Assembly (NCBI GenBank): GCA_050301795.1
Contig: JBNKZU010000001.1
Location: 1 to 64,000 of the forward strand
Length of the DNA: 64,000 nucleotides
Direction of reading: 5' to 3'
Origin: JBNKZU01 sp050301795
GTDB taxonomy: Bacteria; Pseudomonadota; Gammaproteobacteria; Thiohalomonadales; Thiohalomonadaceae
A model generated the notes under the pieces. It was given only the letters and a program-made list of their open reading frames with translations, had not been told where the DNA came from and ran no database searches. Positions 1 to 11,800 of the stretch are shown piece by piece. The stretch's first letter is position 1, and each line of letters starts with the position of its first letter. A program made the position numbers and the translations under genes.

Positions 1-1
1 A

Positions 2-2947
<2,946 letters not shown>

Positions 2948-2954
2948 ATACTTT

Positions 2955-3440
2955 ATGGTAGATGAGAAACAGAGATCAGCAATAAAACAGGCACATGTAG
3001 AGCGTCTGCGTTGCTTGGTATTGCCTGTGGGTGATATGAGTTTAATGCTGCCAAATACCACCGTTGCTGAAGTTACATTTATTAATCAGGTGCGAGAGAT
3101 TGAAAATACGCCTGACTGGTTTGTAGGAATAAGTATGTGGAGAGGTGTCGAGATACCGCTTATCTCGTTCTCAAAACTAATGGGGCAGAGTGATGATGTA
3201 GATAAACGTGTTGCGGTGCTAAACCTTGCAACAGGTGGAGAGAGTGGCACGTTTGTGGCTATGTATATCAATGGCTTACCAAAACTTGCACATATTTCTA
3301 AAGATATGATCGACTATTCTGATGAAGAAGTATCAATCGAAGGAAAGCCGGTACTATCGGTAATGGTATATGACGGAGCAACAGTTTTTGTGCCAGATCT
3401 CGATCATATTGAAAAGAAACTTGAACAAGTTAAGATTTAG
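2955..3440 (+). CDS. CheW-like adaptor protein (ChpC-like)
   Basis: This 161-residue protein is a single CheW-like domain. It has the hydrophobic start (LRCLVLPVGDMSLMLPNTTVAEV), the WRGVEIPLISF strand typical of CheW, and a C-terminal VFVPDLD strand. CheW-type proteins couple receptors to CheA kinases in chemosensory arrays. It begins 7 bases after the stop of the ChpA-like kinase and is surely co-transcribed with it, matching the place of chpC in pil-chp operons. No strong ribosome binding site is seen, so translational coupling is likely. Whether it is ChpC or a PilI equivalent cannot be settled from this fragment. Confidence 0.85.
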   Translation: MVDEKQRSAIKQAHVERLRCLVLPVGDMSLMLPNTTVAEVTFINQVREIENTPDWFVGISMWRGVEIPLISFSKLMGQSDDVDKRVAVLNLATGGESGTFVAMYINGLPKLAHISKDMIDYSDEEVSIEGKPVLSVMVYDGATVFVPDLDHIEKKLEQVKI

Positions 3441-3528
3441 ATTTAGTTTATGTTTAACGATGATGCAATTATTAATATTGAGAGTGATATTATTAGATGT
3501 ATCAGGATGACATCTGGGGTGTGTAGTA

Positions 3529-4221
3529 ATGATTAACCAAAAATTGAAATATGCGTTTGGGTTCACGATATCGGTCATGCTTATGACTGGTTCGTTGGTA
3601 TCTAGTGCTGAAGAAGATCCAGTCGCTGTAAGAGATGCGCTTGTTAAAAAGATTCAGAAGACTATACATACTCCTGAGAAACAGGCTGCTGCAATAAAGC
3701 GTGGTGAGGCAAGAACTATGTTCTGCAAAAACTGCCATGGTGAAGATGGAAATAGTAAGCGACCGGAGATCCCTAATCTTGCTGGGCAAAATCCAGCCTA
3801 TCTTGTGTTGCAAGTTGATAAATTTGCAACGGGTGAACGTAAAAGTCTCGTTATGCAAACACTTGCAAAACAGTTTACGGAGCAGGATAAGCTTGATTTA
3901 GCCGTTTTTTACAATGCTCAAGAGGTTCAGCAGGTTGAATTTGAACCGACACGAGTTCCTATGGGGAAAGCCATCTATAATCGTCTTTGTGTATTTTGCC
4001 ATAAGGAAGATGGAAAAGGGGAAGAGGAGGGCTTTGCGCGGATTGCTGGTCAGAAACCTGTTTACGTCATCAATACCTTAAAACGCTTCCGTGCTAATGC
4101 AAATGAACAGATCAATGTTCTGGGTACAAAACGCTCAAGTGCACGCATGGAGCAGGTCACACAAAACTTGACTGATTCAGATATTGAAAACTTGGCAGCT
4201 TATATCGCCTCATTAAAATAG
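3529..4221 (+). CDS. Di-heme cytochrome c (cytochrome c4-like)
   Basis: The 230-residue protein has an N-terminal signal peptide (hydrophobic core at residues 9-22, likely cleaved near SSA-EE). It has two c-type heme motifs, CKNCH at 66-70 and CVFCH at 154-158, each at the start of a cytochrome c domain of about 85-90 residues (LAGQNPAYLVLQVDKF; IAGQKPVYVINTLKRF). This duplicated arrangement is that of cytochrome c4, a periplasmic electron carrier feeding terminal oxidases. It stands alone between the chemosensory operon and the convergent rsmE. An alternative would be a dedicated electron donor or acceptor of another respiratory enzyme. Confidence 0.88.
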   Translation: MINQKLKYAFGFTISVMLMTGSLVSSAEEDPVAVRDALVKKIQKTIHTPEKQAAAIKRGEARTMFCKNCHGEDGNSKRPEIPNLAGQNPAYLVLQVDKFATGERKSLVMQTLAKQFTEQDKLDLAVFYNAQEVQQVEFEPTRVPMGKAIYNRLCVFCHKEDGKGEEEGFARIAGQKPVYVINTLKRFRANANEQINVLGTKRSSARMEQVTQNLTDSDIENLAAYIASLK

Positions 4222-4241
4222 TGAATCTCGGCTAGAGCGTA

Positions 4242-4976
4242 TTAGAAGTCACCCCAGAGACTTTGTAATACGCTTAATGCCGTAAGGGCTGCCGTTTCCG
4301 TTCTAAGGATGCGAGCCCCGATGGTGGTTGTTACATAATTGTATTGTTGTAATAGCGCTATCTCCCTATCTGATAATCCTCCCTCAGGTCCAACAATTAG
4401 TTTATAGCGACTGCTTTTCAATATTTTTGTTATAGGTACAGATCCGGTAGGCTCTAACACAATCCCGATTTCATCAACGGTAAGTGGGGATTGAGAGAGA
4501 AGGTGATCAAGTTTAATGATAGGGTCGATCTGTGTAATAAAGGTTCTTCCACATTGGATCATTGCTGTGTTTGCAACGCTCTGCCAATGTTCCCTCTTTT
4601 TTTGTTGGCGTTTTTCATCAAGCTTGATCACACTGTGGTCAGTGATCACAGGGATAATCCGATTGGCGCCCAATTCAACAGCCTTTTGAATAGTAAAATC
4701 CATTTTCTCACCCTTAGATAATCCCTGGATTAGAGTTGTGTGAATTGGTGATTCTGTTGATCGCGACCTAACACAATGAATCGTTAAGGATGACTGGCGT
4801 CTGTCAATGATGTGTAGATCCCCATCACCTTCTACTCCTTGACCATTAGTGAGTGTGATATTGGTATGATCCTTCACTCTCATGACCTGTGTCAGGTAGT
4901 GATGGTTTTCAGGGCTGAGTTCGATCACTACTCCTTCAGTGATCGAATGTTCTTGATAGATTCTGATCCTTCTCAT
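4242..4976 (-). CDS. rsmE: 16S rRNA (uracil(1498)-N3)-methyltransferase
   Basis: The 244-residue protein matches RsmE. It has an N-terminal PUA-like part (HHYLTQVMRVKDHT) and a SPOUT methyltransferase knot (LVLEPTGS..., LIVGPEGGLSDREI, GARILRTETAALTAL). It methylates N3 of U1498 in 16S rRNA using S-adenosylmethionine. It is the last gene of the minus-strand metK-ahcY-metF cluster and starts 16 bases after metF, so a SAM-consuming enzyme sits with SAM synthesis and recycling. It converges with the cytochrome c gene, with 20 bases between the stops. Confidence 0.96.
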   Translation of the reverse strand: MRRIRIYQEHSITEGVVIELSPENHHYLTQVMRVKDHTNITLTNGQGVEGDGDLHIIDRRQSSLTIHCVRSRSTESPIHTTLIQGLSKGEKMDFTIQKAVELGANRIIPVITDHSVIKLDEKRQQKKREHWQSVANTAMIQCGRTFITQIDPIIKLDHLLSQSPLTVDEIGIVLEPTGSVPITKILKSSRYKLIVGPEGGLSDREIALLQQYNYVTTTIGARILRTETAALTALSVLQSLWGDF

Positions 4977-4992
4977 GGTGTGTGATCACAGA

Positions 4993-5829
4993 TCAGTTCA
5001 TAAGATTTTGAATAATTGCTTGAGTAGGTGTCGCTTGGTTCATCGTATAGAAATGGAAACCGGGCGCACCATTTGAGATAAGTTTTTCACAAAACTCAGT
5101 GACAAAATCAGCACCAAATTTCTTCAATGATTCCGAATCTTCACCATAAGACTCTAATCGTAAGCGTAGCCAGCGAGGAATATCAGCACCACACATATCG
5201 GAAAATCTTGCCAATTGTTTAATATTTGTTATCGGCATAATTCCTGGGATGATAGGAATATTCACCTGACGCTTTTCACACTCATCAATGAAATAGAGGT
5301 AAGAATCGACATTATAGAAATATTGAGTAATAGCTGAATTGGCTCCAGCTTTTACTTTATTTGCAAAGTTATCAAGATCGTTTGTAGCATTAGTCGCTTG
5401 AGGGTGGAACTCAGGATATGCTGCAACTTCAATATGGAAATGATCCCCTGTTTCTGCTCGAATGAACTGAACAAGTTCATTCGCGTACAAAAAGGCACCA
5501 GTTTCTCTCATTCCTGATGGCATATCGCCACGTAAGGCAACTATACGATTCACACCCATTTCGATATAGGTATTGAGGATTGAGCGGATCCCCTCTTTTG
5601 TTGAGCCAATACAAGAAAGGTGAGGAGCAGCATCAAGTCCAGCATCTAACATCGAACGAATGGTCTCAATCGTCCCTTCCTGTGTGCTTCCTCCAGCACC
5701 AAAGGTGACGGAAACATATTCTGGATTAAGCGTTTTAAGACTGTTTCGAGTATTAAGCAACTTTTGTTTACCATCGTCGCTTTTAGGTGGAAAAAACTCG
5801 AAGCTAATCTTTGGAGATTTTTCTGTCAT
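4993..5829 (-). CDS. metF: 5,10-methylenetetrahydrofolate reductase
   Basis: The 278-residue flavoprotein reduces methylene-THF to methyl-THF for methionine synthesis. The family signature ISFEFFPPKSDDGK lies at the N terminus, followed by VSVTFGAGGST, VALRGDMP, EVAAYPEFHPQA and a C-terminal GAPGFHFYTMN. I place the start at the ATG at 5829, because GGGAG sits about ten bases upstream and family members begin a few residues before the EFFPPK motif. An in-frame TTG at 5853 would add eight residues. It lies downstream of ahcY in the same direction. Confidence 0.96.
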   Translation of the reverse strand: MTEKSPKISFEFFPPKSDDGKQKLLNTRNSLKTLNPEYVSVTFGAGGSTQEGTIETIRSMLDAGLDAAPHLSCIGSTKEGIRSILNTYIEMGVNRIVALRGDMPSGMRETGAFLYANELVQFIRAETGDHFHIEVAAYPEFHPQATNATNDLDNFANKVKAGANSAITQYFYNVDSYLYFIDECEKRQVNIPIIPGIMPITNIKQLARFSDMCGADIPRWLRLRLESYGEDSESLKKFGADFVTEFCEKLISNGAPGFHFYTMNQATPTQAIIQNLMN

Positions 5830-5932
5830 GGGTAAATACTCCCTGAATCTCAACGAATGTCTACCGAATCGAGATCTGATTCGGTAGACAATATACAGTT
5901 AACTCAATAATACGTTATTTTCTGACGTAGTA

Positions 5933-7354
5933 TTAATAACGGTAGTGATCTGGCTTGTATGGCCCTTCGATTGGAATATCGATATAGTCAGACTGCTCCT
6001 GAGTCAGGGTTGTCAGATGGATGCCAATCTTTTTCAAGTGCAACCGTGCAACCTTCTCGTCAAGAAGCTTTGGAAGTACATAGACCTTGTTTTCGTAACG
6101 ATCACCGTTTTGGAAAAACTCCATTTGTGCCAGTACCTGGTTAGTAAACGAGGCAGACATCACAAAGCTAGGATGTCCGGTAGCACACCCAAGATTAACC
6201 AGACGACCTTCAGCAAGAATCGTGATGCGCTTGCCGTCAGGGAAGATGACATGATCAACCTGTGGCTTAACATTTTCCCACTCATATTTGCGTAGCGAGG
6301 CAATATTAATCTCTGAATCAAAGTGACCAATGTTACAAACAATGGCTTCGTTCTTCATCTCCACCATATGGTGGTGGTCAATGACATTGACATTTCCTGT
6401 TGTGGTGACAAAGATATCGCCAATACTGCATGCCTCTTCCATGGTGACGACTCGATACCCTTCCATGGCTGCCTGTAAGGCACAGATGGGGTCGATCTCT
6501 GTGACAACGGTTGTTGCTCCCATACCACGAAATGCCTGGGCACACCCTTTTCCAACATCACCATAACCGAGCACAACCGCAATCTTACCGGCGACCATCA
6601 CATCGGTTGCACGCTTAATACCATCTAATAGTGATTCACGGCAGCCATAGAGATTGTCAAACTTGGATTTGGTTACCGAATCGTTAACATTCATTGCAGG
6701 AAATAGTAACTCACCATCTTTTTCCATGTGGTAGAGGCGGTGGACTCCAGTTGTGGTCTCTTCGGTTACACCACGGATTTCAGCACCGATTTTGGTCCAC
6801 TTTTGAGGGTCAATTGGCAGGTTACGACGCAATACATCAAGAATGGCAACATACTCTTCATTATCCCCCTCTTTTGCATCAGGAACCGCACCAGCTTTTT
6901 CAAATTCAACTCCCTTATGCAGGAGCAGGGTCGCATCACCGCCATCATCAAGGATCATGTTAGGTAATTGACCATTAGGCCAGTTAAAGGCCTGCTCGGT
7001 ACACCACCAATACTCCTCAATGGTTTCCCCTTTCCATGCAAAAACAGGGATACCAGCAGCAGCAATGGCCGCAGCCGCATGATCCTGAGTTGAGAAGATA
7101 TTACACGAGACCCAGCGAACCTCAGCACCAAGTGCAATCAAGGTTTCGATAAGTACAGCGGTTTGAATGGTCATGTGCAGAGAGCCCATAATACGAGCTC
7201 CCTTAAGTGGTTGTTGAGTGCCAAACTCCTCACGCAAAGCCATTAGGCCAGGCATTTCGGTTTCGGCAATAGCGATCTCTTTACGACCCCAATCTGCAAG
7301 CGAGATGTCGGCAACTTTGTAGTCGTTAAAGGCAGAATCATTTACTGCATTCAT
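5933..7354 (-). CDS. ahcY: Adenosylhomocysteinase (S-adenosylhomocysteine hydrolase)
   Basis: The 473-residue enzyme cleaves S-adenosylhomocysteine to adenosine and homocysteine, regenerating the methyl cycle and removing a methyltransferase inhibitor. Visible signatures are GSLHMTIQTAVLIETL, the NAD-binding motif GYGDVGKGCAQAFRG, GNVNVIDHHHM, and the family C terminus KPDHYRY. Length is typical of bacterial AhcY. GGAG lies 7 bases upstream of the ATG. The leader between metK and this gene contains an SAH riboswitch, so expression should rise when the enzyme's own substrate accumulates. Confidence 0.98.
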   Translation of the reverse strand: MNAVNDSAFNDYKVADISLADWGRKEIAIAETEMPGLMALREEFGTQQPLKGARIMGSLHMTIQTAVLIETLIALGAEVRWVSCNIFSTQDHAAAAIAAAGIPVFAWKGETIEEYWWCTEQAFNWPNGQLPNMILDDGGDATLLLHKGVEFEKAGAVPDAKEGDNEEYVAILDVLRRNLPIDPQKWTKIGAEIRGVTEETTTGVHRLYHMEKDGELLFPAMNVNDSVTKSKFDNLYGCRESLLDGIKRATDVMVAGKIAVVLGYGDVGKGCAQAFRGMGATTVVTEIDPICALQAAMEGYRVVTMEEACSIGDIFVTTTGNVNVIDHHHMVEMKNEAIVCNIGHFDSEINIASLRKYEWENVKPQVDHVIFPDGKRITILAEGRLVNLGCATGHPSFVMSASFTNQVLAQMEFFQNGDRYENKVYVLPKLLDEKVARLHLKKIGIHLTTLTQEQSDYIDIPIEGPYKPDHYRY

Positions 7355-7369
7355 TTGATTTCTCCAATT

Positions 7370-7451
7370 AACGAGCGCCGTTGAAACGGTTTACCATCTG
7401 TAACACTGAGCCTGACAGCCTAATATCAGGCTGCTGCAACGCTCCTCAGAA
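7370..7451 (-). promoter_or_regulatory. S-adenosylhomocysteine (SAH) riboswitch
   Basis: Read on the minus strand, the metK-ahcY gap contains in order CTGAGGAGCGTTGCAG, a hairpin CAGCC/GGCTG, the block TCAGGCTCAG, and near its 3' end CAACGGCGCTCG. These are the conserved blocks of the SAH (ahcY-type) riboswitch. CTGAG pairs with CTCAG (P1), and GAGCG can pair with the downstream CGCTC. The element ends a few bases before the ahcY Shine-Dalgarno (GGAG at about 7362-7365). This suits control of ribosome access, with SAH binding turning ahcY on. It lies inside the operon, downstream of metK, so it controls ahcY and later genes but not metK. Confidence 0.93.
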
Positions 7452-7464
7452 GATGGTGGTGGAA

Positions 7465-8628
7465 CTATTTAATGCCAGCTGCCTCTTCAAGCAGTACGGC
7501 TTTATCGGTTTTCTCCCACGGCAGTTCAATATCGTTACGGCCAAAATGTCCGTACGCTGCTGTTTGTCGATAGATAGGTTGAATCAGATTTAGCATCTTC
7601 GTCATGCCACTTGGGCGTAAATCGAAGTGTTCACGCACGAGTTGAGTAATTTTTGTATCTGAAACTTTGCCTGTGCCGAAGGTATCAATTGAGATAGATG
7701 TTGGTTCAGCAACCCCTATCGCATAGGAGATCTGAATCTCACAGCGCTCAGCCAATCCAGCAGCAACGATATTTTTAGCAACATAGCGACCAGCGTAGGC
7801 TGCAGAGCGGTCAACCTTGGATGGATCCTTTCCAGAAAAAGCTCCACCACCGTGACGAGCCATGCCGCCATAGGTATCGACGATAATCTTACGGCCAGTG
7901 AGACCGCAGTCACCCACCGGGCCGCCGATGACAAAGCGGCCAGTAGGATTGATAAAGTATTTTGTCTCTTTGCTGAGTAAGTCGGCAGGAAGGACAGGCT
8001 TAATAATCTCATCCATCACCGCATCGTGCAGGCTCTTTTCGTCAATCTCTGGATTGTGTTGAGTCGATAGTACAACAGCATCAATCGCAACCGGATTGCC
8101 ATCTTCATAGCGGAATGTAACCTGAGATTTAGCATCAGGGCGTAGCCATGAGAGAGTGCCGTTTTTACGAACCTCGGCTTGGCGACGCACTAGTCGATGT
8201 GCATAAGTAATTGGTGCTGGCATTAAAACGTCTGTTTCGTTACTCGCATAACCAAACATTAATCCTTGGTCGCCAGCGCCTTGATCTTCATCATTTTCAC
8301 GATCTACACCCATCGCAATATCGACAGACTGCTTACCGATCGCGTTGATCACCGCGCAGGACTCCCAGTCGAACCCCATATCAGAGTGGTTGTAGCCGAT
8401 CTCTTTTACTGTTTGGCGGATAATCTCTTCATACTCGATTTGAGCTGAAGTGGTAATCTCTCCTGCAACAAGCACCATACCAGTCTTAACCAAGGTTTCG
8501 CAGGCCACACGAGCGTGTTTGTCCTGTTTTAAAATAGCATCCAGAATTGCATCAGAGATCTGATCTGAAACCTTGTCTGGATGCCCCTCAGAGACCGACT
8601 CTGATGTAAAAAGATGACTCTCACTCAT
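7465..8628 (-). CDS. metK: S-adenosylmethionine synthetase
   Basis: The 387-residue enzyme makes S-adenosylmethionine from methionine and ATP. Signatures include the start FTSESVSEGHPDKVSDQISD, the P-loop-like GGGAFSGKDPSKVDRSAAY, and IGVAEPTSISIDTFGTG. Length is standard. It heads the minus-strand operon metK-ahcY-metF-rsmE. A plausible sigma-70 promoter lies 45-73 bases upstream of the start codon. It is divergent from the large lipoprotein gene. Confidence 0.98.
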   Translation of the reverse strand: MSESHLFTSESVSEGHPDKVSDQISDAILDAILKQDKHARVACETLVKTGMVLVAGEITTSAQIEYEEIIRQTVKEIGYNHSDMGFDWESCAVINAIGKQSVDIAMGVDRENDEDQGAGDQGLMFGYASNETDVLMPAPITYAHRLVRRQAEVRKNGTLSWLRPDAKSQVTFRYEDGNPVAIDAVVLSTQHNPEIDEKSLHDAVMDEIIKPVLPADLLSKETKYFINPTGRFVIGGPVGDCGLTGRKIIVDTYGGMARHGGGAFSGKDPSKVDRSAAYAGRYVAKNIVAAGLAERCEIQISYAIGVAEPTSISIDTFGTGKVSDTKITQLVREHFDLRPSGMTKMLNLIQPIYRQTAAYGHFGRNDIELPWEKTDKAVLLEEAAGIK

Positions 8629-8672
8629 AAAATAACCTTATTTTTGGATGATTTTTAACAATAAAGCGGCGT

Positions 8673-8701
8673 ATTATCTTCTAAATTATGTGAACTGTTA
8701 A
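8673..8701 (-). promoter_or_regulatory. Putative sigma-70 promoter of metK operon
   Basis: On the minus strand, TTAACA (8696-8701) and GATAAT (8673-8678) each match five of six consensus bases and are separated by exactly 17 bases. The start codon of metK follows about 45 bases downstream of the -10 box. This is assigned by sequence only. Confidence 0.6.
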
Positions 8702-8751
8702 CCGTTTATTTTTCATAACATGTGAAAAAGTAGGGATATCTGCATCTTAGG

Positions 8752-8779
8752 TTGACGTAAGCGATAATCGCACTACAAA
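8752..8779 (+). promoter_or_regulatory. Possible sigma-70 promoter of the large lipoprotein gene
   Basis: TTGACG (8752-8757) is followed after 16 bases by TACAAA (8774-8779), about 55 bases before the likely start codon. The spacer contains a perfect 11-base palindrome, GCGATAATCGC (8761-8771), which could be an operator. The -10 box is weak, so the call is tentative. Confidence 0.4.
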
Positions 8780-8833
8780 TATATACATGGATTGTCCATA
8801 ATTAGAGGACAAAGATTAACAGGGGTTGCCGCC

Positions 8834-11800
8834 ATGAAACAAAACACTACACTGATTTCGAAGTTTTTCGCAATCGTCTTCACTTTTACCTTCTTAGTAC
8901 TGTCGGGATGTTCTGAGGATAGTGGAACAACGACTACACCAACAACACCAACAACACCAACTACAGGTGGCAGCACCTCAAACAAGGTTACTATTTCGGG
9001 TCGAGTATCGCTATCGGGTTCCCTAGTTTCAAATAAACCCCAGATGTTACAAAAGATGTCTGCAATGCCTAAAGGAAAGCCTGGCTCAAAGGCATATATG
9101 GCGGCTAGAAAGGCGACATCCTCTTCAACCTCGAATATCGATTTACCACTTTTTGCTACTAGTACCGATATTGCTGATGCCTATGTCTATCTCTACGACT
9201 CAGATCACCCAGAGTGGCTCTCTCCTGTCGCCCAGAGTCTAACTGATGCCACAGGAAACTATACACTTTCAGTTCTAGGTTGTGATTCACAATTACGAGC
9301 ATCCGAGTGTACATCACTCGCTTCTAAAAACGGTGATGCCTATACTGATGGCGATCCAATCCCTCCAGGTAATTACACACTCTTTGCAGTTAAATTCCCA
9401 ACGGTTGATATTACTACCGGAATTGTTACTGACATGGTGGTTGCGGTTCAAAATATTGTAAACAAGTTTGACGGCTCAGTGACCGGCTCTGATCTGGTTG
9501 CCCAGCCAAGTGATGTTTTACCTTCAGTTGTAACGATGTTCGGCGTTAAGAAAAACACTGACGGAACCAATACCTGGGGTGGCAGCACCTTGACACTTCC
9601 GACCAATAGTGCGATTCAGGTCACATTCAGCATGCCGATGGCGAGAGAGACACTTGAGAATGGTATCTCTATATCCCCGGCAATCTCTGGTGGATATTGG
9701 GCGGTTTCTCCTGACTGGCTATCAGCAACCTATTATCTTCCTGATGGCACTACGTTATCGCCAGGAACAACTTACACTGTCACGGTGAATGGCGGTAAAA
9801 GTAATACATCTGCCGTTCGAAATGTTTATGGTCATGCGATTAAGGAGACAAGAACAGGTTCTTTTACTACTGCAACTGTGACTGATACCCAGAAACCTAC
9901 AGTACAATTAAAGTCACCTAGCTTTACAGAACTCAGTAACGTCCCACTTTTAACACCTATTCGAATTGTCTCTAACGAAGTACTGGATATTAACAAACTA
10001 CTTCTACAGGGAACTCCAAGTCTTGGTGCAAAACCAGGCGTTATCTATGTCGGTGAAGATAAAGCAACACCAGGAACCTATATCTATGAATTCACATTGG
10101 GTGATCCGCTAAAAGCAAGCACTTCTTACGACATTAATGTCTCAGGTGGTAAAGACATGGCAGGCAATCTGATGAGTGAGTTTAATAGCTCATTCACCAC
10201 AGAAGCAGCTTCAGCAAATGCTGCCATTGATGAGACCGCTGATACAACCACGCAAAATGCCCAAGCTGATATTGCGGATGTTCTTGGTAAGTGGGTTCGT
10301 TCGTTCAATGATCGTAATGTAACTCAGTTGCAGAATATGATGGCCGGGGATTTTGTCTTTGAATATCGCTCACAGCCAGGTGATTCAAATGAAGACGATC
10401 TGAACAAAGATGGTCGTTTCAGTTTTCTTGAGTTCAGCTCAATGATTGAAAACGCATTCCTCTATTGGGATTACTGTGGTGTTACGATGGATGCCGAGAT
10501 TCTTCAAACCACTTTAGCGGATGGTTCGAACTACTATATTAATATTGTTGGCGATAAAGCAGACTTTAAATTCAAATTCACCGCGACAACTGACAATAAA
10601 AGTCAAGATTGTCAGGATGCTGCGCCTAAGGATGAGATGTTTGCTAATGCTGCTAGAATCAATGGTTCTTGGTATCTATCCCGTGTATCAGAGGGTGTAG
10701 ATACACGAAACACCGCACTGGTATCACATGGTGTTGTTAAGCTGGTTGCGCCTACAGATGGCAAGGTACTAAGTAATACTCCTGATGGTTTGGCTGGTAT
10801 AACCGTTGATTTCGATTGGGAACCTGTTTCTGATGCATCGAGCTACATATTGGTTCTAATGAATGATCGTGACCCAGGTCTAGGTGGTGCTTTGATTATG
10901 CCTTCGAATTACACCTCACTATCAATTCCTGAGATCGATTTATCAACAGGTAATATCGTGTTCCCCAATGGTTCAATTGATATTTCCAAGTACTTTGGTT
11001 TTGATCAAAATCGCGACCCGGGAATTGAAAAGGATGGTGAGACCTTCCGCTGGGAGGTTATCGCCCTTACAAAAACTAAACCGGCAGATTTTGATACCAA
11101 TGATGACGGCGTCTTTGACGATAAAGATGATCCGAAGAGTATTGATATTGATGGAGATATTCTTGCGATCAGCAAGGTCTATACCTACACCAATTTCGGT
11201 ATTAGAAAAGAGCTGACTATTGATGTGGGTGGTCTAACCTTTAGTGAAATAACTCGTGGCTATAATGCCGGCACTGCTGGTTCGCTTACAGTTACTGTTA
11301 ATACAGACAACATTAGCGCTGCGACGGGCCGTATCGTAGTGAATGGACATTCATGGCAAGAGTTTCCTCTGAATTTCACGGGTGGTGTAGCAACTGCCAC
11401 AATCGATCTGTTCCAAGGGATGAACTGGGTAGAGGTTGATGATGGCGTTGACCTGTGGGAAGGTTTCACAATTGAAACCGAAGGTGGTACTCCACCTGCT
11501 ATTTCCATTACTGATATCTCAATACAGGGGGGATCCTATACGGCTCCGACCTCAGTAGTAGCAGATAAGTGGGGCTATATCGATACCACCAGTGGTGTTA
11601 ATGGAAGTGGCGCAGATCAGGTCACTTTAACCGGTAAAATCATTGATACCAATTTGCTAAACACAGTCTCTACTGGAGTCGCTGGGACAGATTATTGGTT
11701 TAATGCAAATTTAGGTAATGACCAAGGTGCATGGAAAGATAAACAGGTGGTAGTAGATGCAACTGGTAACTTCACTGTGACCTTTAAGCTCTATAACTAC

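Noticed and set aside
7381..7593. Small plus-strand frame across the metK-ahcY gap
   Set aside because: Antisense to the SAH riboswitch and metK; conserved RNA blocks explain the sequence.
8629..8791. Possible SAM riboswitch upstream of metK
   Set aside because: No conserved SAM-I/II/SAM-V blocks are visible; a plain sigma-70 promoter explains the region.
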